The position numbers and the translations under genes are program-made. Under the pieces are notes generated by a model. It saw only the letters and a list, made by a program, of their open reading frames with translations, was not told the origin of the DNA and did no database searches. A DNA stretch of 5,431 nucleotides from Acidimicrobiales bacterium (GTDB lineage: Bacteria > Actinomycetota > Acidimicrobiia > Acidimicrobiales > Poriferisodaliceae): assembly GCA_020631315.1 (NCBI GenBank), contig JAHDHM010000263.1, forward strand, positions 1 to 5,431. The letters run 5' to 3'. Position 1 is the stretch's first letter; each line of letters begins with the position of its first letter. Shown in pieces: positions 1-5,370 of the stretch.

Positions 1-106
1 GCAGGATCGGGCCGCAGCCGACCGCCTCGTCTGCTGAGCCACCACAGGCCGACAGCAGGACGACGCCCGACAGCGCCCAACGAACGGCGGGGGAGCGGAG
101 CGTCAC
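1..106 (-). CDS. Putative lipoprotein, N-terminal part (runs off left edge)
   Basis: Only the first 35 codons are present. Read on the minus strand from a GTG at 106-104, the peptide has a short basic start (Arg4, Arg9), a hydrophobic stretch at residues 10-20 and a lipobox Leu18-Ser-Ala-Cys21 followed by Gly-Gly-Ser. This is a classic lipoprotein signal, so the mature protein should be lipid-anchored at Cys21 on the outer face of the membrane. The GTG start is chosen because GGGAG (complement of 116-120) lies 9 nt upstream; an ATG at 122-120 is in another frame. No stop occurs in frame to base 1. The mature part begins with an acidic stretch and a Gly-Cys-Gly-Pro-Ile segment at residues 30-34. 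That resembles the start of some actinobacterial secreted DUF3105-type proteins, but this is only a weak guess. It is divergent from the small gene at 141, with 34 bp between the two starts. Confidence 0.72.
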   Translation of the reverse strand, partial: MTLRSPAVRWALSGVVLLSACGGSADEAVGCGPIL

Positions 107-140
107 CGCCGAAGTCTCCCATGGGTCCCACCGTGAAGCG

Positions 141-377
141 ATGTCGTACCCTGCGGCGATGCAACGACGTCGGGTGGAACGGCAACTGTCGAAGAACACG
201 GCGAAGATCAAGAAGCTCCGCCAGCACCGCAGCGAACTGCTCGAACAGCGCGAACACTTCGATCTCGAAGGCGGGTCCGAGCGCCACGTCGAGCGTCTCG
301 ACGCCGAACGTCTTCGGGTCGAGGCCGAGCTGGCCCGTCTCGAGCTCAGGCAGGACGAGCTGCTCGACGAGCTCTGA
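141..377 (+). CDS. Small coiled-coil protein, hypothetical (78 aa)
   Basis: I do not recognise a family. The 78-residue product is highly charged and almost certainly helical: residues 8-40 are rich in Arg, Lys, Gln and Glu, and residues 47-78 show regular Leu spacing among Glu, Arg and Asp, ending in Asp-Glu-Leu-Leu-Asp-Glu-Leu. The likely fold is one or two coiled-coil helices with a turn near Gly44-Gly45. There is no membrane segment, signal peptide or Cys. Codon use matches the neighbours (mostly G or C in third position), which supports a real gene. The ATG at 141 has only a weak GAAG ribosome-site match just upstream; an in-frame ATG at 159 is the alternative. It diverges from the lipoprotein gene, and about 140 bp separate its stop from pdtaR. 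I saw no TANNNT -10 element ahead of it. Confidence 0.6.
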   Translation: MSYPAAMQRRRVERQLSKNTAKIKKLRQHRSELLEQREHFDLEGGSERHVERLDAERLRVEAELARLELRQDELLDEL

Positions 378-425
378 ACGACGCCGCACGGCTGTTTCCG
401 GTCGCTTCGACCCGCGATCTGCCCA

Positions 426-445
426 TCTGACGCGCTCGGGTCAGA
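426..445. promoter_or_regulatory. 20-bp dyad upstream of the pdtaR promoter (possible operator or hairpin)
   Basis: TCTGAC at 426-431 and GTCAGA at 440-445 form a perfect 6-bp inverted repeat around an 8-nt centre. It lies just upstream of, and partly over, the expected -35 position of the promoter with its -10 at 466. It could be an operator for pdtaR or a hairpin behind the 78-aa gene, although no T-run follows. A smaller inverted repeat, GGTCG at 400-404 with CGACC at 408-412, lies just before it. Confidence 0.3.
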
Positions 446-465
446 GGGGAAGGTGGTCGGCGGTC

Positions 466-471
466 TAGACT
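466..471 (+). promoter_or_regulatory. Probable -10 element of the pdtaR promoter
   Basis: TAGACT fits the actinobacterial -10 pattern TANNNT and is the best such match in the 378-515 gap. Transcription would start near 478, giving an untranslated leader of about 38 nt before the GTG at 516. The expected -35 region (about 443-448) does not match TTGACA, so the call rests on the -10 alone. Confidence 0.4.
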
Positions 472-505
472 GGCCTTTCGCCCCTGCCCGGGGAATGACT
501 CGAAC

Positions 506-510
506 GGGAG
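506..510 (+). promoter_or_regulatory. Ribosome binding site that fixes the pdtaR start
   Basis: GGGAG ends 5 nt before the GTG at 516. It supports that start over the in-frame ATGs at 495 (purine run directly abutting the codon, too close) and 453 (upstream of the probable -10 element, so it could not lie on that transcript). Confidence 0.6.
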
Positions 511-515
511 CAGCC

Positions 516-1094
516 GTGTCCACGCGTGTCGTGATCGCTGAAGACGAAGCCATCATCCGCCTCGATCTCAAGGAGATGCTGGAGGAAGAGGGCTACGAGG
601 TCGTCGCGGAGAGCGGTCGTGGTGATGAGGCGATCGACCTCGTGCGTGAACACCAGCCCGACCTGGCCATCCTCGACGTGAAGATGCCCGGTCTCGACGG
701 CATCTCCGCGGCCCAGCAGATCACCGAGATGAAGACCACTGCGGTGCTCATCCTCACGGCGTTCTCGCAGCGGCACCTGATCGAGCGTGCCCGTGATGCC
801 GGCGCCCTGGCCTACCTGGTGAAGCCGTTCCAGAAGGCCGAGCTCGTGCCCGCCATCGAGGTCGCGCTCGGCCGTCTCCGCGACATGCAGGCGATGGCCG
901 ACGAAGCCCGTGATCTCGAACAGCAGCTCGAGACCCGCAAGCTCGTCGATCGTGCCAAGGGCATGCTCATGGACCAGCACGGCATGTCGGAGGCCGAGGC
1001 CTTCACCTTCATCCAGCGCACCGCCATGAGTGACCGCCAGACGATGTCGGCGGTGGCGAACCGCATCGTCGACGGCGACCTCACCCCGGCCTGA
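516..1094 (+). CDS. pdtaR: ANTAR-domain response regulator, PdtaR-like
   Basis: A cytoplasmic two-component response regulator that acts on RNA rather than DNA. Counting from the GTG at 516 (192 aa), the receiver domain spans residues 4-120 with the acidic pair Glu9-Asp10, phosphoacceptor Asp54 in Leu-Asp-Val-Lys-Met-Pro, Thr81 and Lys103 (Lys-Pro-Phe): a complete phosphorylation site. A linker helix (about 121-138) leads to the ANTAR domain (about 135-188) with the family signature Glu-Thr-Arg-Lys-Leu-Val-Asp-Arg-Ala-Lys-Gly at 139-149. ANTAR proteins bind paired RNA hairpins and prevent transcription termination. The sequence closely resembles mycobacterial PdtaR (Rv1626, about 205 aa), the partner of histidine kinase PdtaS; no kinase gene is present here. 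The location one gene before polA matches the mycobacterial neighbourhood. A probable -10 element lies at 466, and the gene is followed by hairpins at 1101-1131. Identification as a PdtaR-type ANTAR regulator is strong; exact orthology is inferred. Confidence 0.93.
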   Translation: MSTRVVIAEDEAIIRLDLKEMLEEEGYEVVAESGRGDEAIDLVREHQPDLAILDVKMPGLDGISAAQQITEMKTTAVLILTAFSQRHLIERARDAGALAYLVKPFQKAELVPAIEVALGRLRDMQAMADEARDLEQQLETRKLVDRAKGMLMDQHGMSEAEAFTFIQRTAMSDRQTMSAVANRIVDGDLTPA

Positions 1095-1100
1095 GCCCGG

Positions 1101-1131
1101 CAGCCTTCGGGGCTGGACCGGCACAGCCGGT
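1101..1131 (+). terminator. Two adjacent hairpins after pdtaR (possible terminator)
   Basis: Seven bases after the pdtaR stop, CAGCC (1101-1105) and GGCTG (1111-1115) pair around a TTCGG loop. One base later ACCGGC (1117-1122) and GCCGGT (1126-1131) pair around an ACA loop. There is no T-run, so this would be a T-less or weak terminator; in actinobacteria such structures can still terminate or protect the 3' end. Its position between pdtaR and the polA promoter fits that role. Confidence 0.4.
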
Positions 1132-1162
1132 TCCTCCGGGATTGGCTGTCGCACCCTCGGGA

Positions 1163-1168
1163 TAGGGT
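1163..1168 (+). promoter_or_regulatory. -10 element of polA, placed for a leaderless transcript
   Basis: TAGGGT matches TANNNT and ends 6 nt before the GTG at 1175, so transcription would begin at or next to the start codon. A loose -35 match (TTGGCT, 1142-1147) lies 15 bp upstream. The alternative reading, AGGG within this element acting as a weak ribosome site, cannot be excluded. Confidence 0.5.
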
Positions 1169-1174
1169 GCCGAC

Positions 1175-3841
1175 GTGGCCAAGTTCTTGCTCGTCGACGG
1201 GCACTCCCTGACGCATCGCGCCTTCAACGCGCTCCCGACCGATCTGATGACCGCATCGGGTCAGGTGACCAACGCGGTGTTCGGCTTCACGTCGATGCTG
1301 ATCAACGTCATCCGTGATCACGAACCCGACGGGGTCGTCGTGGCCTTCGACCGTCCGGAGCCGACGTTTCGGCACGAGATGATCGACACGTACAAGGCGA
1401 ACCGCAGCGAGACGCACGAGCTGCTGCGCCCACAGTTCGGCCTGGTGCGTCAGGTCATCGAGGCGATGCAGATCCCGATCGTCGAGATGATCGGCTACGA
1501 GGCCGACGACGTGCTCGCCACGCTGGCCACCCGAGCGAGGGACAACGGTGACGACGCCATCCTCGTCACCGGCGACCGCGACAGCTACCAGCTGGTCGAG
1601 GACCCGCACATCCGGGTGCTCTACAACAAGCGCGGCGTGTCGGACTACGCGCTCTACGACGAGGCCGGCATCTTCGAACGCACCGGCGTCACTCCGCAGA
1701 TGTATCCGCAGTACGCAGCGCTGCGTGGCGACAACTCGGACAACCTGCCCGGCATCCCCGGCGTGGGCGAGAAGACGGCGGCCAAGCTCATCAACAACTA
1801 CGGCGGGCTCGACGGCATCTTCGAACACGTCGACGAGCAGACGCCGAAGCTCCGCCAGAACCTCGGTGAACACGAGGATCGTGCTCGGTTGAACCTCGAG
1901 GCGATGGTCCTGGTCCGTGACGTGCCGATCGAGCTCGACCTCGGCCAGGTTCGTTGGAACGACGTCGACGTCGACGAGATCCAGCACCTGTTCGAGTTCC
2001 TCGAGTTCCGCAGCCTGTACGACCGACTGAACGACGTGCTCGACGGCCGGCTGCCTGCTGCAGCCGAAGGCGCCGTGCTGGAGGCCGAGGTCGACCGTGT
2101 CGAGGATGCCGCTGCCGCGGCGGCTCGCCTCGGTGCCTTGCGCGACCGTCGTGAGCCGGTGTCCGTCGCCGGTTCCTGGTTCGACGGCCAGCTCGACTCG
2201 TTGGTGTTCGTCGAGACCGCCGACGACGGCAGCTGTCTCGTGGTGCCTGCTGCGTTGTTGGGCGATGTCGCCGTCAACGACGCGGTCAGCGCGCTCGTCG
2301 GCGACGGTGGCGTTCCCGTCCACGCACACCACGTGAAGCCACTGATGGTCGAGCTGCACGACCGCGGCATCGACCTGCGTCGACTCGACGTCGACACGAA
2401 GATCGCGGCCTACCTGATCGACCCCGCCGACACGAACTACGACCTGAACGGTCTGCTGTTGCGCTACTGCCAGATGGAGCTGGCCGGCGACGACAGCGCC
2501 GCCAGTGGACAGCTGTCGTTCGGCGAGGAGACCGGCGACACCGCCCAAGCCGCAGCTCGTGAGGCGTTGGCCGTCGACAAGTTGGCCCCGGTGCTCGCCG
2601 ACGTCATGGAACAGCGCGGCATGCGCGGGCTCTACGACGAACTCGAACGGCCGCTCGTCCGCGTGCTGGCCCGGATGGAGGAGCTCGGCATCGGCGTCGA
2701 CGTCGACGAGCTGACGGCGCTGCGCGACGGTCTCGTCGCCGAGTGCGACCGACTCGAGGGCGCCATCAAGGAGGCGGCCGGGCGCGACTTCAACGTCAAC
2801 TCGACCAAGCAGCTGCGCGAGGTGCTGTTCGAAGAGCTCGAACTCACCCCGCAGAAGAAGACCAAGACCGGCTACTCCACCGACGCCGCGTCACTCGAGA
2901 AGATCGTCGATCAGCATCCGATCGTGCAGCACCTCCTCGACTACCGCGAGGTCGAGAAGCTGCGGTCGACCTACGGCCAGGGCCTCCTGGACGTGGTCGA
3001 ACCCGACGGCCGTATCCACGCCACGTTCAACCAGACCGTGGCCCGCACCGGTCGGCTGTCGTCGGAAGATCCGAACCTGCACAACATCCCGGTGCGCAGC
3101 GAGCGAGGTCGTGAGTTCCGTCGTGCCTTCGTGCCCTCGGAGGGTCGCCGTCTGCTGGTCGCCGACTACAACCAGATCGAGCTGCGGGTCATCGCCCACC
3201 TGGCGCAGGACCCGGGTCTCATCGATGCGTTCGAGTCGGGTCGTGACATCCACGAGGCCACGGCGTCGTCGATCTTCGACGTGGCGCCCGAGGACGTCAG
3301 CGTCGATCAGCGTTCGAAGGCGAAGATGGTCAGCTACGGCCTCGCCTACGGCATGGAGGCCTTCGGTCTGGCCCAGCGGTTGAACATCGCCCGCGGTGAA
3401 GCGGCCGAGATCCTCGACGCCTACTTCGCTGCCTTCCCGAACGTGCGCTCGTTCATGGACCGTGTCGTCGACGAGGCCCGCGACCGTGGGTACACCGAGA
3501 CCGAGTTCGGTCGTCGTCGGCTCATCCCCGAGCTCAACGCCCCGAATCGTCAGGTGCGATCGGCCGCCGAACGTCAGGCGATGAACGCCCCGATCCAGGG
3601 CCTTGCCGCCGACATCTTCAAGGTGGCGTTGGTGCGGCTCGACGAGGCGATCGAGGAGTCCGACCTCGGCGCACGCCTCGTGCTGCAGGTGCACGACGAG
3701 GTCATCCTCGAGGTGCCGCCCGAGGAGATGGACGAGGCCATGAGTCTCACGGTCGACACCATGAAGGGCGCGGCAGAACTGCGGGTCCCGCTCGAGGTGA
3801 ACGTCACGGTCGGCGACACCTGGGCGGACGCGAAGGGTTGA
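1175..3841 (+). CDS. polA: DNA polymerase I
   Basis: Fills gaps in repair and removes RNA primers from Okazaki fragments. The 888-aa length is usual for Pol I. The 5' nuclease domain (about 1-290) keeps its metal-binding acids: Asp8, Asp59, Glu109-Ala-Asp111-Asp112, Asp134/Asp136 and Asp186/Asp189, plus a helix-hairpin-helix at 191-205 (Leu-Pro-Gly-Ile-Pro-Gly-Val-Gly). The 3'-5' exonuclease-like domain (about 325-480) lacks the first Asp-X-Glu motif, with Val-Ser-Val-Ala-Gly at 329-333 in its place; Asp407 remains, but proofreading is probably absent, as in Taq and mycobacterial Pol I. The polymerase domain (about 490-888) is intact: Thr-Gly-Arg-Leu-Ser-Ser (625-630), motif A with Asp664 and Glu669, O-helix motif B with Arg713, Lys717, Tyr721 and Tyr725, motif C His840-Asp841-Glu842. 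Tyr721 occupies the E. coli Phe762 position. The GTG start puts Asp8 at the usual distance from the N terminus; a -10 element sits 6 nt before it. Confidence 0.98.
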   Translation: MAKFLLVDGHSLTHRAFNALPTDLMTASGQVTNAVFGFTSMLINVIRDHEPDGVVVAFDRPEPTFRHEMIDTYKANRSETHELLRPQFGLVRQVIEAMQIPIVEMIGYEADDVLATLATRARDNGDDAILVTGDRDSYQLVEDPHIRVLYNKRGVSDYALYDEAGIFERTGVTPQMYPQYAALRGDNSDNLPGIPGVGEKTAAKLINNYGGLDGIFEHVDEQTPKLRQNLGEHEDRARLNLEAMVLVRDVPIELDLGQVRWNDVDVDEIQHLFEFLEFRSLYDRLNDVLDGRLPAAAEGAVLEAEVDRVEDAAAAAARLGALRDRREPVSVAGSWFDGQLDSLVFVETADDGSCLVVPAALLGDVAVNDAVSALVGDGGVPVHAHHVKPLMVELHDRGIDLRRLDVDTKIAAYLIDPADTNYDLNGLLLRYCQMELAGDDSAASGQLSFGEETGDTAQAAAREALAVDKLAPVLADVMEQRGMRGLYDELERPLVRVLARMEELGIGVDVDELTALRDGLVAECDRLEGAIKEAAGRDFNVNSTKQLREVLFEELELTPQKKTKTGYSTDAASLEKIVDQHPIVQHLLDYREVEKLRSTYGQGLLDVVEPDGRIHATFNQTVARTGRLSSEDPNLHNIPVRSERGREFRRAFVPSEGRRLLVADYNQIELRVIAHLAQDPGLIDAFESGRDIHEATASSIFDVAPEDVSVDQRSKAKMVSYGLAYGMEAFGLAQRLNIARGEAAEILDAYFAAFPNVRSFMDRVVDEARDRGYTETEFGRRRLIPELNAPNRQVRSAAERQAMNAPIQGLAADIFKVALVRLDEAIEESDLGARLVLQVHDEVILEVPPEEMDEAMSLTVDTMKGAAELRVPLEVNVTVGDTWADAKG

Positions 3842-3892
3842 CCGACACCGCGTGACACGACTTCCTGGCTGCCGCCGTCCACTCTGGAGCTC

Positions 3893-4492
3893 ATGCGTAC
3901 GGCGACACGGTGGCGGGTCAGGCTGCGGCGGTTGCGTCGCGACCACGCGTCCACGCTCCGCTGGGTCGTCGGTGTGGGGGTGCTCGGCGTCCTGCTGTTC
4001 ACCTTCATGTCGTGGCGCTGGTTCGTGCGGCCGACCGTCGACCAGCCCGAACGCGCCGACGCCATCGTGTTGTTCGCCGGCGGGCGTGGTGAACGGCTGC
4101 GGCTCGCGCTCGATCTCGTCGAGCGGGACGTCGCCGACCAGCTGGTGTTGCCCAACGGCAACCTGCCGCACTGGGGTGCGGCTCGGGCGTTGTGCGAGGG
4201 GGCCGATCCCGAGCTCACGGTGCACTGCTTCGCTCCCGACCCCGACGACACGTGGGGCGAGGCGGCGGGCATCGCAGCGATCGCCGAGCGCGAGGGGTGG
4301 CGTCACGTCGTGGCCGTCACGTCGGAGTTCCACGTGCACCGGGTCAGGACGTTGCTCGATCGGTGCTTCGACGGCACCGTCGAGGTCGTCGGCGTCGAGC
4401 CCGGCGTCGGCCTCGGTGACCATGCTCGTCGCATCGCCCATGAGTGGGCTGGCACGGTGCTCGCTCAGACCGTTCGGAGATCCTGTGACTGA
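3893..4492 (+). CDS. YdcF/SanA-like DUF218 protein, membrane-anchored
   Basis: A 199-aa protein with a strongly basic N terminus (residues 2-16, many Arg), one membrane helix at about 23-42 and a DUF218 domain at about 55-190. Positive-inside rules put the N terminus in the cytoplasm and the domain outside. DUF218 marks visible are Ala-Asp-Ala-Ile-Val-Leu then Gly-Gly-Arg-Gly-Glu-Arg (55-68), Asp-Asp-Thr-Trp-Gly-Glu-Ala (118-124) and Val-Thr-Ser-Glu-Phe-His-Val-His-Arg (142-150). The family includes E. coli YdcF, SanA and ElyC; roles in envelope integrity and cell-wall precursor metabolism are known for some members, but the reaction is unresolved, so no specific function is assigned. GGAG at 3886-3889 is a ribosome site, with a short 3-nt spacing. 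The gene follows polA by 51 bp with no evident terminator or -10 element, so it may be read through from polA. Confidence 0.85.
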   Translation: MRTATRWRVRLRRLRRDHASTLRWVVGVGVLGVLLFTFMSWRWFVRPTVDQPERADAIVLFAGGRGERLRLALDLVERDVADQLVLPNGNLPHWGAARALCEGADPELTVHCFAPDPDDTWGEAAGIAAIAEREGWRHVVAVTSEFHVHRVRTLLDRCFDGTVEVVGVEPGVGLGDHARRIAHEWAGTVLAQTVRRSCD

Positions 4493-4517
4493 CACCGACA
4501 CGGCCGCTCGCCGATGA
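4485..4517 (+). CDS. Possible 10-codon ORF linking the DUF218 gene and the methyltransferase
   Basis: A GTG at 4485 has a good ribosome site (GGAG, 4476-4479, 5 nt spacing) and overlaps the DUF218 stop codon (TGA, 4490-4492). It reads Met-Thr-Asp-Thr-Asp-Thr-Ala-Ala-Arg-Arg and ends at a TGA (4515-4517) that overlaps the methyltransferase ATG at 4514 as ATGA. It may be a tiny coupling ORF, or the true methyltransferase start now out of frame because of a second small lesion. The 4514 ATG has no ribosome site of its own, which makes this stretch worth noting. Confidence 0.25.
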   Translation: MTDTDTAARR

Positions 4518-5258
4518 CGCACTGGTTCGAAGCGCTCGCGGAGCACATGGGCTCGGCATACCTGCGCTACTCGTTCACCCGCCGAACGGCTGCGGAGGTC
4601 GACGTGCTCATCGACGCGCTCGCTCTGGCCGAGGGCGACACAGCGCTCGACGTCGGCTGCGGCCCCGGACGTCGACGTGTCGCAGCATTTCGTCGATGTC
4701 GCCGATGCTGCGGCGGCCGCCAGCGGTCTCGCTGACCGAGCGAGCTTCGTCCTCGCCGATGCGCGTGCCATGTCGTTCGATGCCGAGTTCGATGCTGCCT
4801 TCGGCATGTGCCAGGGTGCGTTCGGGCTGCAGGGCGGACCAGCGGCTGGCGCTGACCTGGGCAACCTCGACGCCGATCTGGAGATCCTCGACGGCATGCG
4901 TCGGGCGGTGCGGCCAGGGGGCCGTGTCGCCCTCGCTGCGTTCTCGGCGTACTTCCAGGTGCGTCATCTCGAGGTCGCCGACCACACCGAAGGAGCGCTC
5001 GGGGGGACCGGCGGCAGCTTCGATCCGGTGACCGGCGTGCATCACGAGCGCACGGCCATCCGGTCCGAATCGGGAGAGTCGGTCGACACCGACCTGTGGA
5101 CCACCTGCGTGACGCCGCGTGAGCTGATCCTCATGGCCCGTACCGTCGGCCTGGAACCGCTCGACGTGCACTCGATGGCGTCCGGAGAACGGTTCGAACG
5201 AGGGCCTGTGGAGCTCGACGAACCGGAGGTCTTCCTCATCTGCCGCCGACCCGGCTAG
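4514..5258 (+). pseudogene. Class I SAM-dependent methyltransferase, broken by a frameshifting deletion
   Basis: Two fragments in different frames together make one methyltransferase. The first (from ATG 4514) reads Trp-Phe-Glu-Ala-Leu-Ala-Glu-His-Met-Gly and ends in motif I, Leu-Asp-Val-Gly-Cys-Gly-Pro-Gly-Arg, at 4646-4672. After that its frame turns into Arg/Cys-rich nonsense and stops at 4733-4735. The second resumes in another frame at about 4671 with Val-Asp-Val-Ser-Gln-His-Phe, the usual end of strand beta 2. It continues through a motif-II region (Ala-Asp-Ala-Arg, then Phe-Asp-Ala-Ala-Phe), Arg-Pro-Gly-Gly-Arg and a normal C terminus, with stop TAG at 5256-5258. Family members have about 14 residues between these parts, so about 44 nt (3n+2) appear lost: both a frameshift and the loss of part of the SAM pocket. 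The intact protein would be about 260 aa. The substrate is unknown; the N terminus resembles small-molecule methyltransferases common in actinobacteria. An assembly collapse is the alternative to a true pseudogene. Confidence 0.75.
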
Positions 5259-5261
5259 CCT
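5256..5261 (+). promoter_or_regulatory. Possible -10 element for the downstream gene (presumed rpsA)
   Basis: TAGCCT fits TANNNT and overlaps the methyltransferase stop codon. It is the only full match in or at the edge of the 5256-5401 gap, which otherwise has a single TA dinucleotide (5392-5393). If used, transcription would start near 5268, giving a leader of about 134 nt that carries all the hairpins described here. No good -35 is visible. Confidence 0.3.
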
Positions 5262-5268
5262 TGTGGTT

Positions 5269-5295
5269 GCGCTTCGGCGCGACTGCTGCGCGCCG
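5269..5295 (+). promoter_or_regulatory. Overlapping, mutually exclusive hairpins (terminator or attenuator-like)
   Basis: Hairpin A: GCGC (5269-5272), TTCG loop, GCGC (5277-5280), a C(UUCG)G tetraloop that can extend by two weaker pairs. Hairpin B: CGGCGCG (5275-5281) with CGCGCCG (5289-5295) around a 7-nt loop. Both use bases 5275-5281, so only one can form at a time. B could be a T-less terminator for the methyltransferase, ending 37 nt after its stop, or the pair could be a switch in the leader of the next gene. Confidence 0.4.
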
Positions 5296-5307
5296 TCACG
5301 ACGGGCT

Positions 5308-5319
5308 GCTCGATCGAGC
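5308..5319. repeat. 12-bp perfect palindrome
   Basis: GCTCGATCGAGC is its own reverse complement. It lies in the middle of the untranslated gap before the presumed rpsA and could be a protein-binding site. As RNA it would make a poor hairpin because no loop is left. Confidence 0.35.
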
Positions 5320-5325
5320 GACTCG

Positions 5326-5338
5326 AACACGACGTGTT
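5326..5338. repeat. 13-bp dyad AACACG-A-CGTGTT
   Basis: Perfect 6-bp arms (5326-5331 and 5333-5338) around one base, 6 bp after the 12-bp palindrome. It has the form of a transcription-factor site. It does not match the actinobacterial LexA box spacing. Confidence 0.35.
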
Positions 5339-5344
5339 GCGCAC

Positions 5345-5370
5345 CGACCGGTGGGCTCCTCCTCCGGTCG
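5345..5370 (+). promoter_or_regulatory. Hairpin with a CCTCCT loop upstream of the presumed rpsA
   Basis: CGACCGG (5345-5351) pairs perfectly with CCGGTCG (5364-5370) around a 12-nt loop that contains CTCCTCCT, similar to the anti-Shine-Dalgarno end of 16S rRNA. The stem is followed by CTTTCCC, too poor in T for a clear intrinsic terminator. It ends 31 nt before the TTG at 5402. It may be a translational or transcriptional control element for the next gene. Confidence 0.4.

Noticed and set aside
453..515. Upstream ATGs (453 and 495) as the pdtaR start
   Set aside because: The added N terminus is non-conserved in character. The 453 start lies upstream of the probable -10 element, and the 495 start has its purine run directly against the codon. 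The GTG at 516 has a well-spaced GGGAG.
1101..1131. The two hairpins as a genuine ANTAR target
   Set aside because: Known ANTAR targets have two hexanucleotide loops with A at position 1 and G at position 4. These loops are 5 and 3 nt and do not fit, so they are kept only as a possible terminator.
812..2548. Minus-strand open frame of 578 codons opposite pdtaR and polA
   Set aside because: It is the antisense shadow of GC3-biased genes. Its His/Val/Asp/Arg-rich composition has no domain logic, and the plus strand carries full pdtaR and polA motifs.
2891..4897. Minus-strand open frame of 668 codons opposite polA, the DUF218 gene and the methyltransferase
   Set aside because: It spans the opposite strand of three clear genes and two gaps, shows low-complexity composition and has no recognisable motif. 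It is a codon-bias artefact.
5325..5339. LexA (SOS) box near GAACACGACGTGTTG
   Set aside because: The actinobacterial LexA site is GAAC-N4-GTTC. Here the half-sites are 7 nt apart and the second lacks the final C.
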